A stretch of DNA of 64,000 nt, taken from the NCBI GenBank assembly GCA_026702845.1, contig JADCLS010000008.1, positions 124,001 through 188,000 on the forward strand. Reading direction: 5' to 3'. A program made the translations under genes and the position numbers. The notes below the pieces were generated by a model. That model had not been told where the DNA came from, made no database searches, and saw nothing but the letters and a program-made list of their open reading frames with translations. This DNA comes from Candidatus Heimdallarchaeota archaeon (lineage in GTDB: Archaea > Asgardarchaeota > Heimdallarchaeia > Heimdallarchaeales > Kariarchaeaceae). Shown here piece by piece: positions 26,581 to 36,044 of the stretch. Numbering within the stretch: position 1 is the first letter of the stretch; the number at the start of each line of letters is the position of its first letter.

Positions 26581-27419
26581 TTTAAATTATCAAAAATCAA
26601 ACTCATATCAAATGCAGTTACAGAATGTGTCAATTTACCCATAGATACTATATCCACACCACTTTTGGCGTAATCAGCTATAGTATGTTCATTGATGTTC
26701 CCCGATGCTTCAAGTAAAATTGTTGGGTTTATCTTGCGAAGTTCTGGAAGGATCTCTACAATCATTTCAGGTGTGTAGTTATCAAGCATGACAATATCAG
26801 CACCTGCTTTGGTAGCTTCTCTTGCTTCGTTATTATTTCTGACCTCAACTTCTATCTTCGTGCTGAAGGAGGCATTCTTTTTTGCTGTTTCTATGGATTT
26901 ATCTATAGTTGGAAACATGGATATATGATTTTCCTTTAACATGATCATATCTGATAAAGACATTCGATGTGTATCTGCTCCAGCAACTTTAACTGCCCAT
27001 TTTTGGTATCTTCTAAGTCCAGGCAGGGTTTTTCTTGTTGCAGCAAGGCGAAGTTGTGGATTAATATCTTTTACTTTATCTAGTAAAGAGCGAGTATAGG
27101 TACTTATACCACTCATGTGACTGAAAATATTTAGGCAAGTGCGCTCTGCTTGAAGTATATCTGTAGAATTACCTTCCAACTCAATAAGAACTTCTCCATT
27201 TTGAACTAAACTACCTTCCTTCACAACATTTAAGATTTTGATATCATGCAACTCAAGAATAATTTTCGCCACCATAGTTCCAGAAATGATACCCTGTTGT
27301 TTGGCTACTATCTTTGCACTGACCCTACTTGGTTGCAGAATGCTTGAGCTATTATCCCATAATGGAATATCCTCAGCAATCCAACGTATGACATCATCTC
27401 TGATAAGATTCTCATTCAT
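26577..27419 (-). CDS. nadC: Nicotinate-nucleotide pyrophosphorylase (quinolinate phosphoribosyltransferase)
   Basis: A 280-residue QPRTase, converting quinolinate and PRPP to nicotinate mononucleotide, CO2 and PPi in de novo NAD synthesis. The signature is present: ERTCLNIFSHMSGIST, then ATRKTLPGLRRYQKWAV, ADTHRMSLSDMIMLKENH, and a late EVRNNNEA...DIVMLDNY block with conserved Glu, Lys and Asp. HRMSL replaces the usual HRxGL. The related ModD protein has a similar core, but the length and the ATRKT-PG-R motif favour NadC. No nadA or nadB is nearby. It overlaps the convergent IscA-like gene by four bases (CTAA). Confidence 0.88.
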   Translation of the reverse strand: MNENLIRDDVIRWIAEDIPLWDNSSSILQPSRVSAKIVAKQQGIISGTMVAKIILELHDIKILNVVKEGSLVQNGEVLIELEGNSTDILQAERTCLNIFSHMSGISTYTRSLLDKVKDINPQLRLAATRKTLPGLRRYQKWAVKVAGADTHRMSLSDMIMLKENHISMFPTIDKSIETAKKNASFSTKIEVEVRNNNEAREATKAGADIVMLDNYTPEMIVEILPELRKINPTILLEASGNINEHTIADYAKSGVDIVSMGKLTHSVTAFDMSLIFDNLN

Positions 27420-27482
27420 TATACTAGTATACCCAGTATTAACTTATCAACTTAAAGGTAATATTTAGGTAATTTGATTGTA

Positions 27483-28346
27483 TTAAATCAATGAATACTG
27501 AATTTCTTGTGAAGAAATGTACCCATCCTTTTGATCTATGACCATACCTGAATCAATGATGAATGATAAAGGTACGGGGATTTTAGAATCAGGATCCGGA
27601 TCTAGATTTAATGTGGTGAATAACATCTCATCAACATTATTTCTATCTGTTATATCGACAATTCTCAAATGCTTTTGCCTAAATTCCTGAGGTATCAAGT
27701 TAATTTCCTCAAGTTGAACATCACAGAATTTGCAGCTCTTGGATAAAACCATGAACAGTTTTTTTACATTATAATCTACCATAATAAACTCTTGATATTG
27801 AGAGATATTAGAAATTAGTAGTTCCTCTGGTATGGCACTAATTGACAAGTCTTTTGTTGGTAGAAATTGATAGAACAATCCTGAAATCAACAAAATAACC
27901 ATGAGATAAATTAGGCCGGACATTAGTGACCAAGTCAGTGCTGCGAAGAGGATGTTGACAAAAGTTGCATAGAAAATCAATAATGGGAAATCATTGTACT
28001 CATAGTAATCACAATTACATTTTCCGATTTGCTTAGTTATTTTACATATATATGCAGGTAAACTGATTCTCAAGGTATATGCGGTGGAAATCACAAATAT
28101 TGGATGAGGGATGAAACGCAAATAACTAGAGGTAACAAAAGTGAGAAAGGCAATTGTAAAAGTAGAAAAAACAGCAGAATATAGATTTATCCTGAACCAC
28201 TTCAATTGTGATTTGCCAACAGTTATAATTGCACAGTTGTTCATATTAGAATATGTAAATCCCAAGTAAAGAACAACAGCTGATAATATTACTGCATCAA
28301 TACCAAGTACGATATAGTCAATCGTTGCTAAATCTGTAAATGGCAT
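27483..28346 (-). CDS. Membrane protein with C-terminal thioredoxin-like domain
   Basis: A 287-residue protein with about five transmembrane segments in the first 160 residues and a soluble C-terminal domain. The latter has a CKFC active-site-like motif (Cys205, Cys208) after a hydrophobic strand (KKLFMVLS) and a likely cis-proline (Pro259, in KIPVPLSFIID), as in thioredoxin folds. Another cysteine pair (CNC, about 110-112) sits in a loop between membrane helices. It probably transfers electrons or makes/breaks disulfides at the membrane. The membrane part resembles no family I can name with confidence. Confidence 0.65.
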   Translation of the reverse strand: MPFTDLATIDYIVLGIDAVILSAVVLYLGFTYSNMNNCAIITVGKSQLKWFRINLYSAVFSTFTIAFLTFVTSSYLRFIPHPIFVISTAYTLRISLPAYICKITKQIGKCNCDYYEYNDFPLLIFYATFVNILFAALTWSLMSGLIYLMVILLISGLFYQFLPTKDLSISAIPEELLISNISQYQEFIMVDYNVKKLFMVLSKSCKFCDVQLEEINLIPQEFRQKHLRIVDITDRNNVDEMLFTTLNLDPDPDSKIPVPLSFIIDSGMVIDQKDGYISSQEIQYSLI

Positions 28347-28431
28347 TGATTCAATATTTTCTTTATCTATTAAAATAATTGCTTAAAACATCAAGTCTAT
28401 TACTCAATTCGAATAAAATTATCGACCCGAA

Positions 28432-29736
28432 TTAGAAGAAATCTGATAGTTGGCTTTGTGTGAAGGCAAAACTAAGGTTGAAATATTCCAGCGGATGTAA
28501 TTGTAGAATTGGTTGTAGGTAATTTTGCAACTCAAGTATTGTATCAAAGTAAACAGGTTCTGAGTTCATTGTAAGATTCATTCCTTCTCGTACTTGCCAT
28601 ACACCTACAGGGATGAGATAATCAGGAGTGATCTCTCTTATAACTAGTACTCTTGCTTGTCTTTTTCTCTTAAATAAATGTTCTAACACTGCTAAACGCG
28701 AAGCATAATATCCACCAACCTGAGAGGCATAGCTTGATCTGCCCTTGTAATACTCATTTTTCTTGTATCCATCGCGATTGATACTAATATTCGGTTTTGA
28801 TGCTTTTAAGGAAAAGATATTTCCAGGAAACCAAGCTTCAATATTTTCAAATTTCAAATCCCCTGGTAAAAAAATTGCTGTATAGTTGTTCCCCAGCAGG
28901 CTTCCTGTCCGCATTTCAATTTTTGATATACTCGGTAATCCCTTAAACTTGGGGATCAATTCCTTCCCTACCATATCATCAACAGCAGTGATAGACCAGC
29001 GAGTTGGCACTATTCTTGCATTCTGTTGCAAACCAGTTGCACCTGATGAGAATATTCCTTGTAGATAGTAAATATCGAATTTCTCTTGATGCAGGGTAAA
29101 AATCTGTTCTTTTGATTGTAATTCATCTGATAGAATTGCATCCACTCGTTTAGGGATCTTAGCATTTGAGGTTAATTCAAATTGGCTGAGAAATCCTGAA
29201 GGCCCCATTGGTTGCGTTTCTGGGGAGATCGTATAATTGAAAGAATCTAATTTGCTAAATCTCCCTTCGACTTCTACTGGCTGCTGAGATAGGCTAAGCT
29301 CAATAAGTTTATCTTGAGTGCTTTGTGAAACTTTATTGAACTGTGGTTGTATATATGTTCTCTTTTTCCCACGAAGTAAATTGAATCTAAGATCGATGAT
29401 CTCTTTGAAATCAAGTGATGTCCATTGAGCTGGGTTACTCGCCAGTTTAGATAACTCCATATCCGGTCTCAGAGAAGTCATTGGCCCGGTTAATACCTTT
29501 GGATAGCCTCCTGACCCCACAAAAATTTGAGGAGTTGGCCCAAATATTGAACCATCTGTCTGTATAGATTCAATTTTCGTTTCTTGGTCTGGATAAAGAT
29601 CCAATGCTTTGATCAGGGGGCAAAGGGAAAGGCCACATGCAAGCTGGGTTCCTTTGCAATTGACACAGAGGTTGAGATCAATAGAATTAAGAATTGGATT
29701 TTGTTTTACAAGGGTCTTGAAATCTACAGATCGCAT
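28432..29736 (-). CDS. nreA: DNA repair protein NreA-like, with C-terminal PIP box
   Basis: A 434-residue protein of the archaeal NreA family. The N-terminus has a CX2CX6CX4C zinc site (C24, C27, C34, C39). Diagnostic blocks follow: FVGSGGYPKV, then a GPM block, a YASRLAVLEHLF motif, and PVGVWQVREG late in the chain. The final eight residues, QSQLSDFF (427-434), form a PCNA-interacting (PIP) box. NreA is an archaea-specific repair factor known to bind PCNA; its molecular activity is not settled. It is divergent from the RecJ-like gene 203 bases away. The call is on family motifs seen in sequence. Confidence 0.88.
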   Translation of the reverse strand: MRSVDFKTLVKQNPILNSIDLNLCVNCKGTQLACGLSLCPLIKALDLYPDQETKIESIQTDGSIFGPTPQIFVGSGGYPKVLTGPMTSLRPDMELSKLASNPAQWTSLDFKEIIDLRFNLLRGKKRTYIQPQFNKVSQSTQDKLIELSLSQQPVEVEGRFSKLDSFNYTISPETQPMGPSGFLSQFELTSNAKIPKRVDAILSDELQSKEQIFTLHQEKFDIYYLQGIFSSGATGLQQNARIVPTRWSITAVDDMVGKELIPKFKGLPSISKIEMRTGSLLGNNYTAIFLPGDLKFENIEAWFPGNIFSLKASKPNISINRDGYKKNEYYKGRSSYASQVGGYYASRLAVLEHLFKRKRQARVLVIREITPDYLIPVGVWQVREGMNLTMNSEPVYFDTILELQNYLQPILQLHPLEYFNLSFAFTQSQLSDFF

Positions 29737-29908
29737 ATTTATCTCCTCTCTTAATTGCCAATAAGGATCTTCAATTATTATTAGTTTGCGTAAATACTTG
29801 CAAAAAACAGCTACTATAAACAGCTGAATTTAGTGTATTTTAATATCTAAAATTAACTTGAAAAAATCCTTTATTTTTCATTGATGAATCATTGTAAGTA
29901 ACGTATAG

Positions 29909-29919
29909 TTATTTAAGTA
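29909..29919 (+). promoter_or_regulatory. TATA-like element of the RecJ-like gene
   Basis: TTATTTAAGTA is centred about 26 bases upstream of the ATG at 29940, matching the leaderless spacing used by other genes in the window. Confidence 0.45.
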
Positions 29920-29939
29920 TTCACTGTGCAAATGATTTA

Positions 29940-32033
29940 ATGAAATTACGATGCCGCGATTGTAAAAACGGTATTATAGAGAATTCTACAACTTGTGAGG
30001 CCTGTAAAGGTACAGGGTACCATACTCTCTCACTTGGAGTTGGAGGATCTAAAAAAGATACGGATAAATGCACTACTTGTAAAGGTAAGGGCAAAATTTA
30101 TTCGAAAAGAGCATGCGACGCTTGTAATGGTGGTTATACATTGATTTGTGATTTTTGTGGTATAGAATTGGAAGATGAAACTGAGAGCTATTGTTCAACA
30201 TGCAATGAGAATCCCATTGCAATTCGCCTGGCACAGCCATTGGATCAAAAATATCTTGATGGAAGTAGAGCTTTAGCAGCAACAGTGAAATCAGCATCTA
30301 GTAAGGGAATTTTTGTTGATCTTGGTCTTGGGTTTATAGGATATTTCAAATCAGAAACCAGATACGGTGTCGATCAAGAAATCGCCGTCAGGTTGAAATA
30401 CCCTATCACTACTAAAGATAGAGGAGACAATAAAACAGTACCTGTTATCCCTCTGAAAACTAATAGGTTCAAAATCGTTTCAAAGCACCTTCCTGTAAAA
30501 GATGTGACCATTCAACAATTAAGAGACGATCAGAAGGGAGTAGGGAATATTAGAAGTGTTGTAACAGGTTATTTCCAAGTTCCCCGTGGACCAGTGATCT
30601 TTGATCTTGTTGATGAAAATGGAGATCTACTTAAGGTATCTGTGATGAAGGATGACGCACCTAGACTCATGAAAAACACTGTAATTAATGCAATTGTTAG
30701 ATATAAGGTCGTTAACGATCAAGAAAGAGCCCAGCTCTACAACGCTAGGAAAGTAAAAGCTACCGAGGCAATAGAATTCCTCAACAGATTAGCTTCTGTA
30801 AACCGTAAAACAAAAGAAAGTATTGATGATACCGAATTTTTTGTCGATAGTGGAATATATGATGGACTGAAACCAGCAATTTTAGAAGCTGCTAAAAAGA
30901 TTCGTTCTGCAGTATTTAGAAATCAAAATATCATCATCAGATACCACTCCCCATGTATTGATGGAACTGCAGGAGCATATGCCATCGATAATGCGATTAG
31001 ACATCTTATCGAAACTAGAGGAGGTAAAAAAGAGGAGATCAAGAGAATGGTCAGAAGATTACCTCAAAGAAATCCCTTTTTTGAATTAAGAGAAGCAGCA
31101 CGTGACCTCTCATTTGTACTGGAAGAAGGAGAAAACAGGTTTAACCTACCTCTATACATACTAGTCGATGTGGGCTCCACTGAGGAATCTCGTGCAGCTC
31201 TTGAACTATGCAAAGGATATGGTGTAGATGTAGTAATTGTAGATCATCACATGCCTTTTGATGAGATTGATGACAAGGCTTTTGCAGTAGTCAATCCCAA
31301 TCTAGTAGATCAGAACAACAATGTTAATTCTGGAATGCTAGCAACAGAACTTGCCAAATTTGTTGTTCCCGAAGTAGATATAAATGAAGAGATTATACAG
31401 CTAGCTGCAACTAGTGGTGTATATGACAGAATAGAGGGTGATGAGATCAATCGATATCTGGAATTGGCTGACGCTAATGAATTTGATAGGAATAGATTAA
31501 CTAATATCGCTTCTGCACTTGATTATTTGACCTTTGGATTGCGTCATCAAGATGGCGGAGAAATCGTCAGAAATATTTTAGGGATTTCTGGTGACTTTGA
31601 TCAAAACACTGCACTAATTGAGAATATCACTCCTACTGCACAATCATTATTTGCAAAAAGTCAGAAAATCATGAAGGATAATCTGGCCAAAGAGGATTTA
31701 GCAAATGGATCTAGTTTATTCATGGCAGATTTTGACAATTTTGCACCACGATTCGAGTATCCAATGCATTCAGATCTTCTTGCTGCTGTTCATTACAAAC
31801 TACGAGATGAGCTTGATAATGTGGTTATTTCAATTGGCCATGGATCAGACTATCTTATTGTGAGAAGCAGTAACCTTAGTTTTAAATTCAGAGAATTTCT
31901 TGAATCTCTCCAATCTGCTAAACCTGAACTTGGAATCACCGGTTCTGGTCATAGAAGTGTGGGTTCTGTACAGTTCCTCTCTGGACACAAAGCAATTGTT
32001 CTCGAAGAAATTAAGAAATTATTAAGCCAATAA
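29940..32033 (+). CDS. Archaeal RecJ-like DHH phosphoesterase with DnaJ-type zinc finger
   Basis: A 697-residue protein. The N-terminus holds four CX2CxGxG-like elements, typical of the DnaJ zinc finger, plus a further CDFC..CSTC ribbon; an S1/OB-like segment follows (SSKGIFVDLGLGFIGYF). The C-terminal half is a DHH family phosphoesterase: RYHSPCIDGTAGAY (motif I), ILVDVGST (motif II), VVIVDHHMP (motif III) and YDRIEGDE (motif IV), ending with GSGHRSVGSVQF as the DHHA1 part. This is the COG1107-type architecture of archaea, related to RecJ and GAN proteins that work with GINS. Role in replication or repair is inferred from family. Confidence 0.85.
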   Translation: MKLRCRDCKNGIIENSTTCEACKGTGYHTLSLGVGGSKKDTDKCTTCKGKGKIYSKRACDACNGGYTLICDFCGIELEDETESYCSTCNENPIAIRLAQPLDQKYLDGSRALAATVKSASSKGIFVDLGLGFIGYFKSETRYGVDQEIAVRLKYPITTKDRGDNKTVPVIPLKTNRFKIVSKHLPVKDVTIQQLRDDQKGVGNIRSVVTGYFQVPRGPVIFDLVDENGDLLKVSVMKDDAPRLMKNTVINAIVRYKVVNDQERAQLYNARKVKATEAIEFLNRLASVNRKTKESIDDTEFFVDSGIYDGLKPAILEAAKKIRSAVFRNQNIIIRYHSPCIDGTAGAYAIDNAIRHLIETRGGKKEEIKRMVRRLPQRNPFFELREAARDLSFVLEEGENRFNLPLYILVDVGSTEESRAALELCKGYGVDVVIVDHHMPFDEIDDKAFAVVNPNLVDQNNNVNSGMLATELAKFVVPEVDINEEIIQLAATSGVYDRIEGDEINRYLELADANEFDRNRLTNIASALDYLTFGLRHQDGGEIVRNILGISGDFDQNTALIENITPTAQSLFAKSQKIMKDNLAKEDLANGSSLFMADFDNFAPRFEYPMHSDLLAAVHYKLRDELDNVVISIGHGSDYLIVRSSNLSFKFREFLESLQSAKPELGITGSGHRSVGSVQFLSGHKAIVLEEIKKLLSQ

Positions 32034-32052
32034 ATAATCTATTCAAGATAAG

Positions 32053-32062
32053 ACATATAATT
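32053..32062 (+). promoter_or_regulatory. TATA-like element of carS
   Basis: ACATATAATT is centred about 26 bases before the GTG start at 32083, matching the leaderless spacing of other genes here. Confidence 0.4.
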
Positions 32063-32082
32063 GACACATCAAAACCTAACTT

Positions 32083-32604
32083 GTGTTACCTACTTGGCTA
32101 GAAATATTTGTACATAGTTTTCTATTTTTTGCCCCTGCATTTTTTGCAAATTCAGTTCCAGTATTCACTGCTGGATTTGGAAGGATTGACCGGGGAAAAA
32201 ACTTTATTGATGGTAAACCTATTCTTGGTTCTCATAAAACAATTGGAGGGTTTATGGGAGGATTACTCGGTGGTGGAATGACGGGTGTTGCAATCCCCCT
32301 ATTCTTTCCTGAAGTTATTTCACAAACCACTGGTTATACCTACTGGATTGGTTTTTTAATGGGATTTGGTGCGCTTCTAGGTGATGCTGTGGGTTCGTTT
32401 ATTAAACGTAGAACTAGTGTCAAGAGTGGAAGACCCTTCCCGATTATGGATCAAATAGGATTTATTGCCATGGCTTGGTTACTAACCCTACCATTTGTAA
32501 GTTTTCCATCTGTTTGGGCTTGGATCATTGCATATACCCTATTAATCCATCTAGGAGCAAATTCCATAGCATTTCTTATGGGTTGGAAAGAGGTTCCTTG
32601 GTAA
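32083..32604 (+). CDS. carS: CDP-archaeol synthase
   Basis: A 173-residue membrane enzyme that activates di-geranylgeranylglyceryl phosphate with CTP for archaeal phospholipid synthesis. Starts with GTG. Family features are visible: a first helix then FANSVPVFTAG, IDRGKNFIDGKPILGSHKT, a Gly-rich membrane helix, LGDAVGSFIKRRTSVKSG (the CDP-alcohol-type GD..GSFIKRR signature) and PFPIMDQIGF. About five transmembrane helices. It is separated by about 50 bases from the RecJ-like gene and by 50 from the hydrolase gene. It marks the genome as archaeal. Confidence 0.93.
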   Translation: MLPTWLEIFVHSFLFFAPAFFANSVPVFTAGFGRIDRGKNFIDGKPILGSHKTIGGFMGGLLGGGMTGVAIPLFFPEVISQTTGYTYWIGFLMGFGALLGDAVGSFIKRRTSVKSGRPFPIMDQIGFIAMAWLLTLPFVSFPSVWAWIIAYTLLIHLGANSIAFLMGWKEVPW

Positions 32605-32654
32605 GATTTCCCTTTATTCTTTGATACAGAGACACCAAAATTTATTATTAACAA

Positions 32655-33518
32655 ATGATAAAAGGATTTATGAATTCTACATATACCTTTCGTTTTGTTG
32701 AGACTAATGGAATAAAGCTACATTGTCTTGAAGCAGGAAATAAAGAAGGAAAGCTAATTATCCTCCTCCATGGTTTTCCAGAATTTTGGAAGGGATGGGG
32801 AAAACAGGTGGATAATCTAGTAACAGATGGATATTTTGTGCTTATACCAGACCAACGTGGCTACAACAAAAGCGATAAACCCTGGGGTGTAGGGAAGTAT
32901 AAGGTAGATATTCTTGCAGAAGATATAATTGGATTAGCCAATCACTATAACAAAGAGGAGTTTATTCTAGGGGGTCATGATTGGGGAGCAGGAGTTGCAT
33001 GGTATATAGCTGCTCATTATCCTGAGAGAGTGAAGAAACTGATTATTGTTAATGTTCCTCATACGTATACTATGATGAAATTTCTGAATAAAGATAGAGA
33101 ACAATTAAAACGTAGTTGGTATATGTTTGCATTTCAGATACCTCTGATACCTCAATTATTACTTAGAAGAAGAAATTTCAAGAGACTCGCAGAATCATTG
33201 TTTATGAGCAGTGATAAAGGTACTTTCGATGATTGTATTGATGAGTATATAGAGGCCTGGGGGAATAAGAAATCAATTCCATCTATGCTGAATTGGTATC
33301 GAGCAGCTATGAGACGACGTGTGAGGTGGGAGAATACTAGAATCAGGATGCCACTATTGATAATCTGGGGTCTAAGAGATAAATTCCTTAAGCAGGAGAT
33401 GGCTGAGGACAGCTTGCAATATTGCGATGATGGGAGAGTGGAATATATTGATGCAACCCATTGGGTCTTACATGAACGTCCTAATGAGGTAAATCAACTT
33501 CTGAATAAGTTTCTATAA
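32655..33518 (+). CDS. Alpha/beta hydrolase, epoxide hydrolase/haloalkane dehalogenase-like
   Basis: A 287-residue alpha/beta-hydrolase. The oxyanion-hole HGFP (39-42), nucleophile motif GGHDWGAG with Asp109 rather than Ser, and catalytic His269 in ATHWVLHERP are clear. An Asp nucleophile and RGYNKSDKP place it with epoxide hydrolases and haloalkane dehalogenases, which form an ester with the substrate and then hydrolyse it. A cap domain occupies about residues 135-220. Substrate is unknown. Its stop overlaps the stop of the convergent orc1/cdc6 gene by six bases. Confidence 0.82.
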   Translation: MIKGFMNSTYTFRFVETNGIKLHCLEAGNKEGKLIILLHGFPEFWKGWGKQVDNLVTDGYFVLIPDQRGYNKSDKPWGVGKYKVDILAEDIIGLANHYNKEEFILGGHDWGAGVAWYIAAHYPERVKKLIIVNVPHTYTMMKFLNKDREQLKRSWYMFAFQIPLIPQLLLRRRNFKRLAESLFMSSDKGTFDDCIDEYIEAWGNKKSIPSMLNWYRAAMRRRVRWENTRIRMPLLIIWGLRDKFLKQEMAEDSLQYCDDGRVEYIDATHWVLHERPNEVNQLLNKFL

Positions 33519-34685
33519 CACTCGTTCAACTCGCTCCACTAAGATCTGGGCAGGAATATCATAAAGGGTAATTTTTGATCGTCTTCCTCGTGAGCCATCT
33601 TGCAGAGATCCTACTGTATGAGAGATGATGCCAAGTTTCTCCAGGCTGTCAAGACAAACTCTGAAGGTAGCAAGTGACTGGATCTTGAAATCATACTCCT
33701 CACTAAGTAATTTAAATTTCTCGTAGGATTCATTAACAGTAGCTGATACTTTATTTTGCTTGAGCAATAATTGACCAATAGCTAACGCTGCAATCAATTC
33801 GTTTTTCTTCAAATCCTGAAAGATATCTGTGCGTAGTTCTGGATAAACCTCTGTTTTCGCAGATCTCACAAGATCTGCAGTAATTGTACTCATCCCACCT
33901 GCATTTGCTTTCAGACCTGCACGTAGAAGGATCTCGATGCCATGTCTCGCATTGCGTGTACGAGAACAGATATCAATGATAAGATCAAAGACTTCAGCGG
34001 ATATTACTTCATCATAGAAAGCGAGGTTTTTACGATATGTGAGGATTTTTTCCAGTTCATCACGATCATATCCATTGAGATTAAGCTGATCCTGAATTCT
34101 TCCGGATAGATGAGTAGAGAGAATGAGACTCCACTCAGATCTCCGGCATATGATTAAGGTTGAAAGTCGTCCTTGACCAGAGGAGAAGAGTTCATTCATA
34201 TGAATAAAAGCTAGAATATCCTTCCCAGATAACATAGAAGCTTCATCAATTGCTAGCACCAAGCGTTTATTCTCTTTATCCAATCTTGTTGCAAGCATCT
34301 CAAGAAGTTCCTCATCTGAAAAACCCCTTCCTTGAATATGAAATTTATCCATCGCAATTCGTCTAAGAATTGAAGTTTTCGTTCTGAACGAGTGACAATT
34401 CACATAAAAGGTATCTAGATTAATATTATTACTAACTGCAGCGTTCTTTAAATCCTTTAGCGTTCTTTTTGCCAGAGTGGTCTTTCCAATACCCGGTGGT
34501 CCAGTAATAGCTATGTTCATGGCATATGTATGACCAGGCTCGAGAAGGATGGATAGATTTTCCACTAATTGTTCAATCTCTTTATCTCTGCATGGCAATT
34601 CATCAGGAATGAATTCTGGTAAAAGTGTAAATCGATTACGAAATACTGAATCAGAACCCTTACGCTGAAAAATATTGTTTGACAT
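33513..34685 (-). CDS. cdc6: Orc1/Cdc6-type replication initiator ATPase
   Basis: A 390-residue AAA+ protein. N-terminal FTLLPEFIPDELPCRDKEIE is the usual start of archaeal Orc1/Cdc6, followed by Walker A GPPGIGKT (62-69) and Walker B VLAIDEAS (Asp147, Glu148). The AAA+ lid and a C-terminal winged helix with a basic wing (GSRGRRSKITL) are present. It would bind origin repeats and help load MCM. No convincing origin repeats are visible next to it; the intergenic gap to thpR is short. A TATA-like element lies about 25 bases upstream (around 34710, minus strand). Confidence 0.88.
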   Translation of the reverse strand: MSNNIFQRKGSDSVFRNRFTLLPEFIPDELPCRDKEIEQLVENLSILLEPGHTYAMNIAITGPPGIGKTTLAKRTLKDLKNAAVSNNINLDTFYVNCHSFRTKTSILRRIAMDKFHIQGRGFSDEELLEMLATRLDKENKRLVLAIDEASMLSGKDILAFIHMNELFSSGQGRLSTLIICRRSEWSLILSTHLSGRIQDQLNLNGYDRDELEKILTYRKNLAFYDEVISAEVFDLIIDICSRTRNARHGIEILLRAGLKANAGGMSTITADLVRSAKTEVYPELRTDIFQDLKKNELIAALAIGQLLLKQNKVSATVNESYEKFKLLSEEYDFKIQSLATFRVCLDSLEKLGIISHTVGSLQDGSRGRRSKITLYDIPAQILVERVERVL

Positions 34686-34728
34686 TACATTTGATCAAAG
34701 AATAGATAAATATTAATGCATTGTGTAT

Positions 34729-35271
34729 TCAGTGTGGAAATGAGGCTAGTATATCATACTCTGGACCACTATGTGTTAAGGTAGATTTGATTAGATGAAT
34801 CTGTTCAATCTCTGTTTGAGTAAATTTAGTTTTGGAGTATTTAGATAGAGCAGTAATTAGAAAATTATTATCATAACCAGATTTTATTCTGCCTATAGTA
34901 AGATGTGGAGTGATTGGTCTGGAATCTACCTTGTAACCAAGGTTCTTTACTTTCGTACGAATGCTTGTGGTAAGTTGTATCAACTCATTATTTCCAGATC
35001 CAATCCCAAGGACTAAAGTGCGTATTTTTCCTTTTTTGGGGAGATAAAATGCACCTGATACATCTAGTAAGAAAGGTTCAAAGGGAATGTTATTAAGGGC
35101 ATCCATTATTGCGCCTACTTCATCTACATTGATATCACCAAAAAAATGCTGAGTGATATGAAAAAGATGTGGATCAACAAATTTAATCTTTCCCTTGAAT
35201 TGAGCAAATGAGGAATAAAGATTCTCAATTTCAAAGGATGGAATCTTGACTGCAATAAAACTACGAATCAT
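34729..35271 (-). CDS. thpR: RNA 2',3'-cyclic phosphodiesterase
   Basis: A 180-residue 2H phosphoesterase of the ThpR/LigT (2'-5' RNA ligase) family. I chose the ATG at 35271 (MIRSFIAVKIP, the family's usual start) over a TTG four codons earlier. The two HxT motifs are visible: HIT at residue 38 and PHLTIG at residue 123. The enzyme opens 2',3'-cyclic phosphate RNA ends, as in tRNA splicing or decay. It sits 43 bases upstream of cdc6 on the same strand. Confidence 0.88.
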   Translation of the reverse strand: MIRSFIAVKIPSFEIENLYSSFAQFKGKIKFVDPHLFHITQHFFGDINVDEVGAIMDALNNIPFEPFLLDVSGAFYLPKKGKIRTLVLGIGSGNNELIQLTTSIRTKVKNLGYKVDSRPITPHLTIGRIKSGYDNNFLITALSKYSKTKFTQTEIEQIHLIKSTLTHSGPEYDILASFPH

Positions 35272-35453
35272 CAATACTTCCAATAGAAAATTGATACATA
35301 AATTGATTATCTGTAAAAATATCTTGATTTCAAGATTTCATCAAGAATTTTGTCACAATTTTCATTCTAAATTTTTGAGAGTACAACTAGCTTTTTTAAT
35401 TGCGATGAAATACTTTAATTAGGGCTGTTGGTCCACAATTTAAGGAATTTACC

Positions 35454-36044
35454 ATGAGTGATACGATAATAATTGCAGTAGCTGGCCTACCATCTTCTGG
35501 TAAAGGTACATTTGGTACAGTTGCAGAGGAATTTGGGTTCCAGAAATTCGTAATGGGAGATGTGATAAGAAATGAATGCAAAAAACGTAATCTAGAGGTA
35601 AATAGAAAATCATCAGATTTTGTAATGATAGATCTGAGAAAGGAAAAAGGTCAGGATGCTGTAGCTGTTATCACCCTTGAATGGATCCAAAAGGCATTGG
35701 AAAATGGTCAAAAATTGATTCTGATTGATGGTGTACGTTCAATGAGTGAGATCAAATATTTTCGACAATTTTTACCTGAATTGAAGATCATTGGGATACA
35801 TGCCAATCCGCAAACTAGATTATATAGGGCTTTGAGCCGAAAAAGAGTTGATGATGCCTACTCAATAGATGCCTTCAATGAACGAGATAAAATCGAATTA
35901 GGTGTTGGAATTGGTGATGTCATTGCTCGATCAGATTACCTTATAATTGCAGAAGATGAATTGGAGAAGGTTTTGGAGTTAAATAAGCAGGTATTGAAAG
36001 AGATACTATCTAATGCAGGAGAAATTGAGTGTGTCAACTGTTGA
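35454..36044 (+). CDS. UPF0200-family P-loop kinase-like protein
   Basis: A 196-residue NMP-kinase-like protein with P-loop GLPSSGKGT (11-19), a MGDVIRNE block, LILIDGVRSMSEI and GIHANPQTRLYRAL followed by a FNERDKIELGVGIG block. This combination is the archaeal UPF0200 family, related to dephospho-CoA and nucleoside-phosphate kinases; its substrate is not known to me. The downstream UPF0201 gene overlaps its end, a pairing typical of these two archaeal families, so they probably form an operon. Confidence 0.85.
   Translation: MSDTIIIAVAGLPSSGKGTFGTVAEEFGFQKFVMGDVIRNECKKRNLEVNRKSSDFVMIDLRKEKGQDAVAVITLEWIQKALENGQKLILIDGVRSMSEIKYFRQFLPELKIIGIHANPQTRLYRALSRKRVDDAYSIDAFNERDKIELGVGIGDVIARSDYLIIAEDELEKVLELNKQVLKEILSNAGEIECVNC

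Noticed and set aside
34686..34728. Replication origin next to cdc6
   Set aside because: The gap is only 43 bases and no inverted or direct origin-type repeats are visible on either side.
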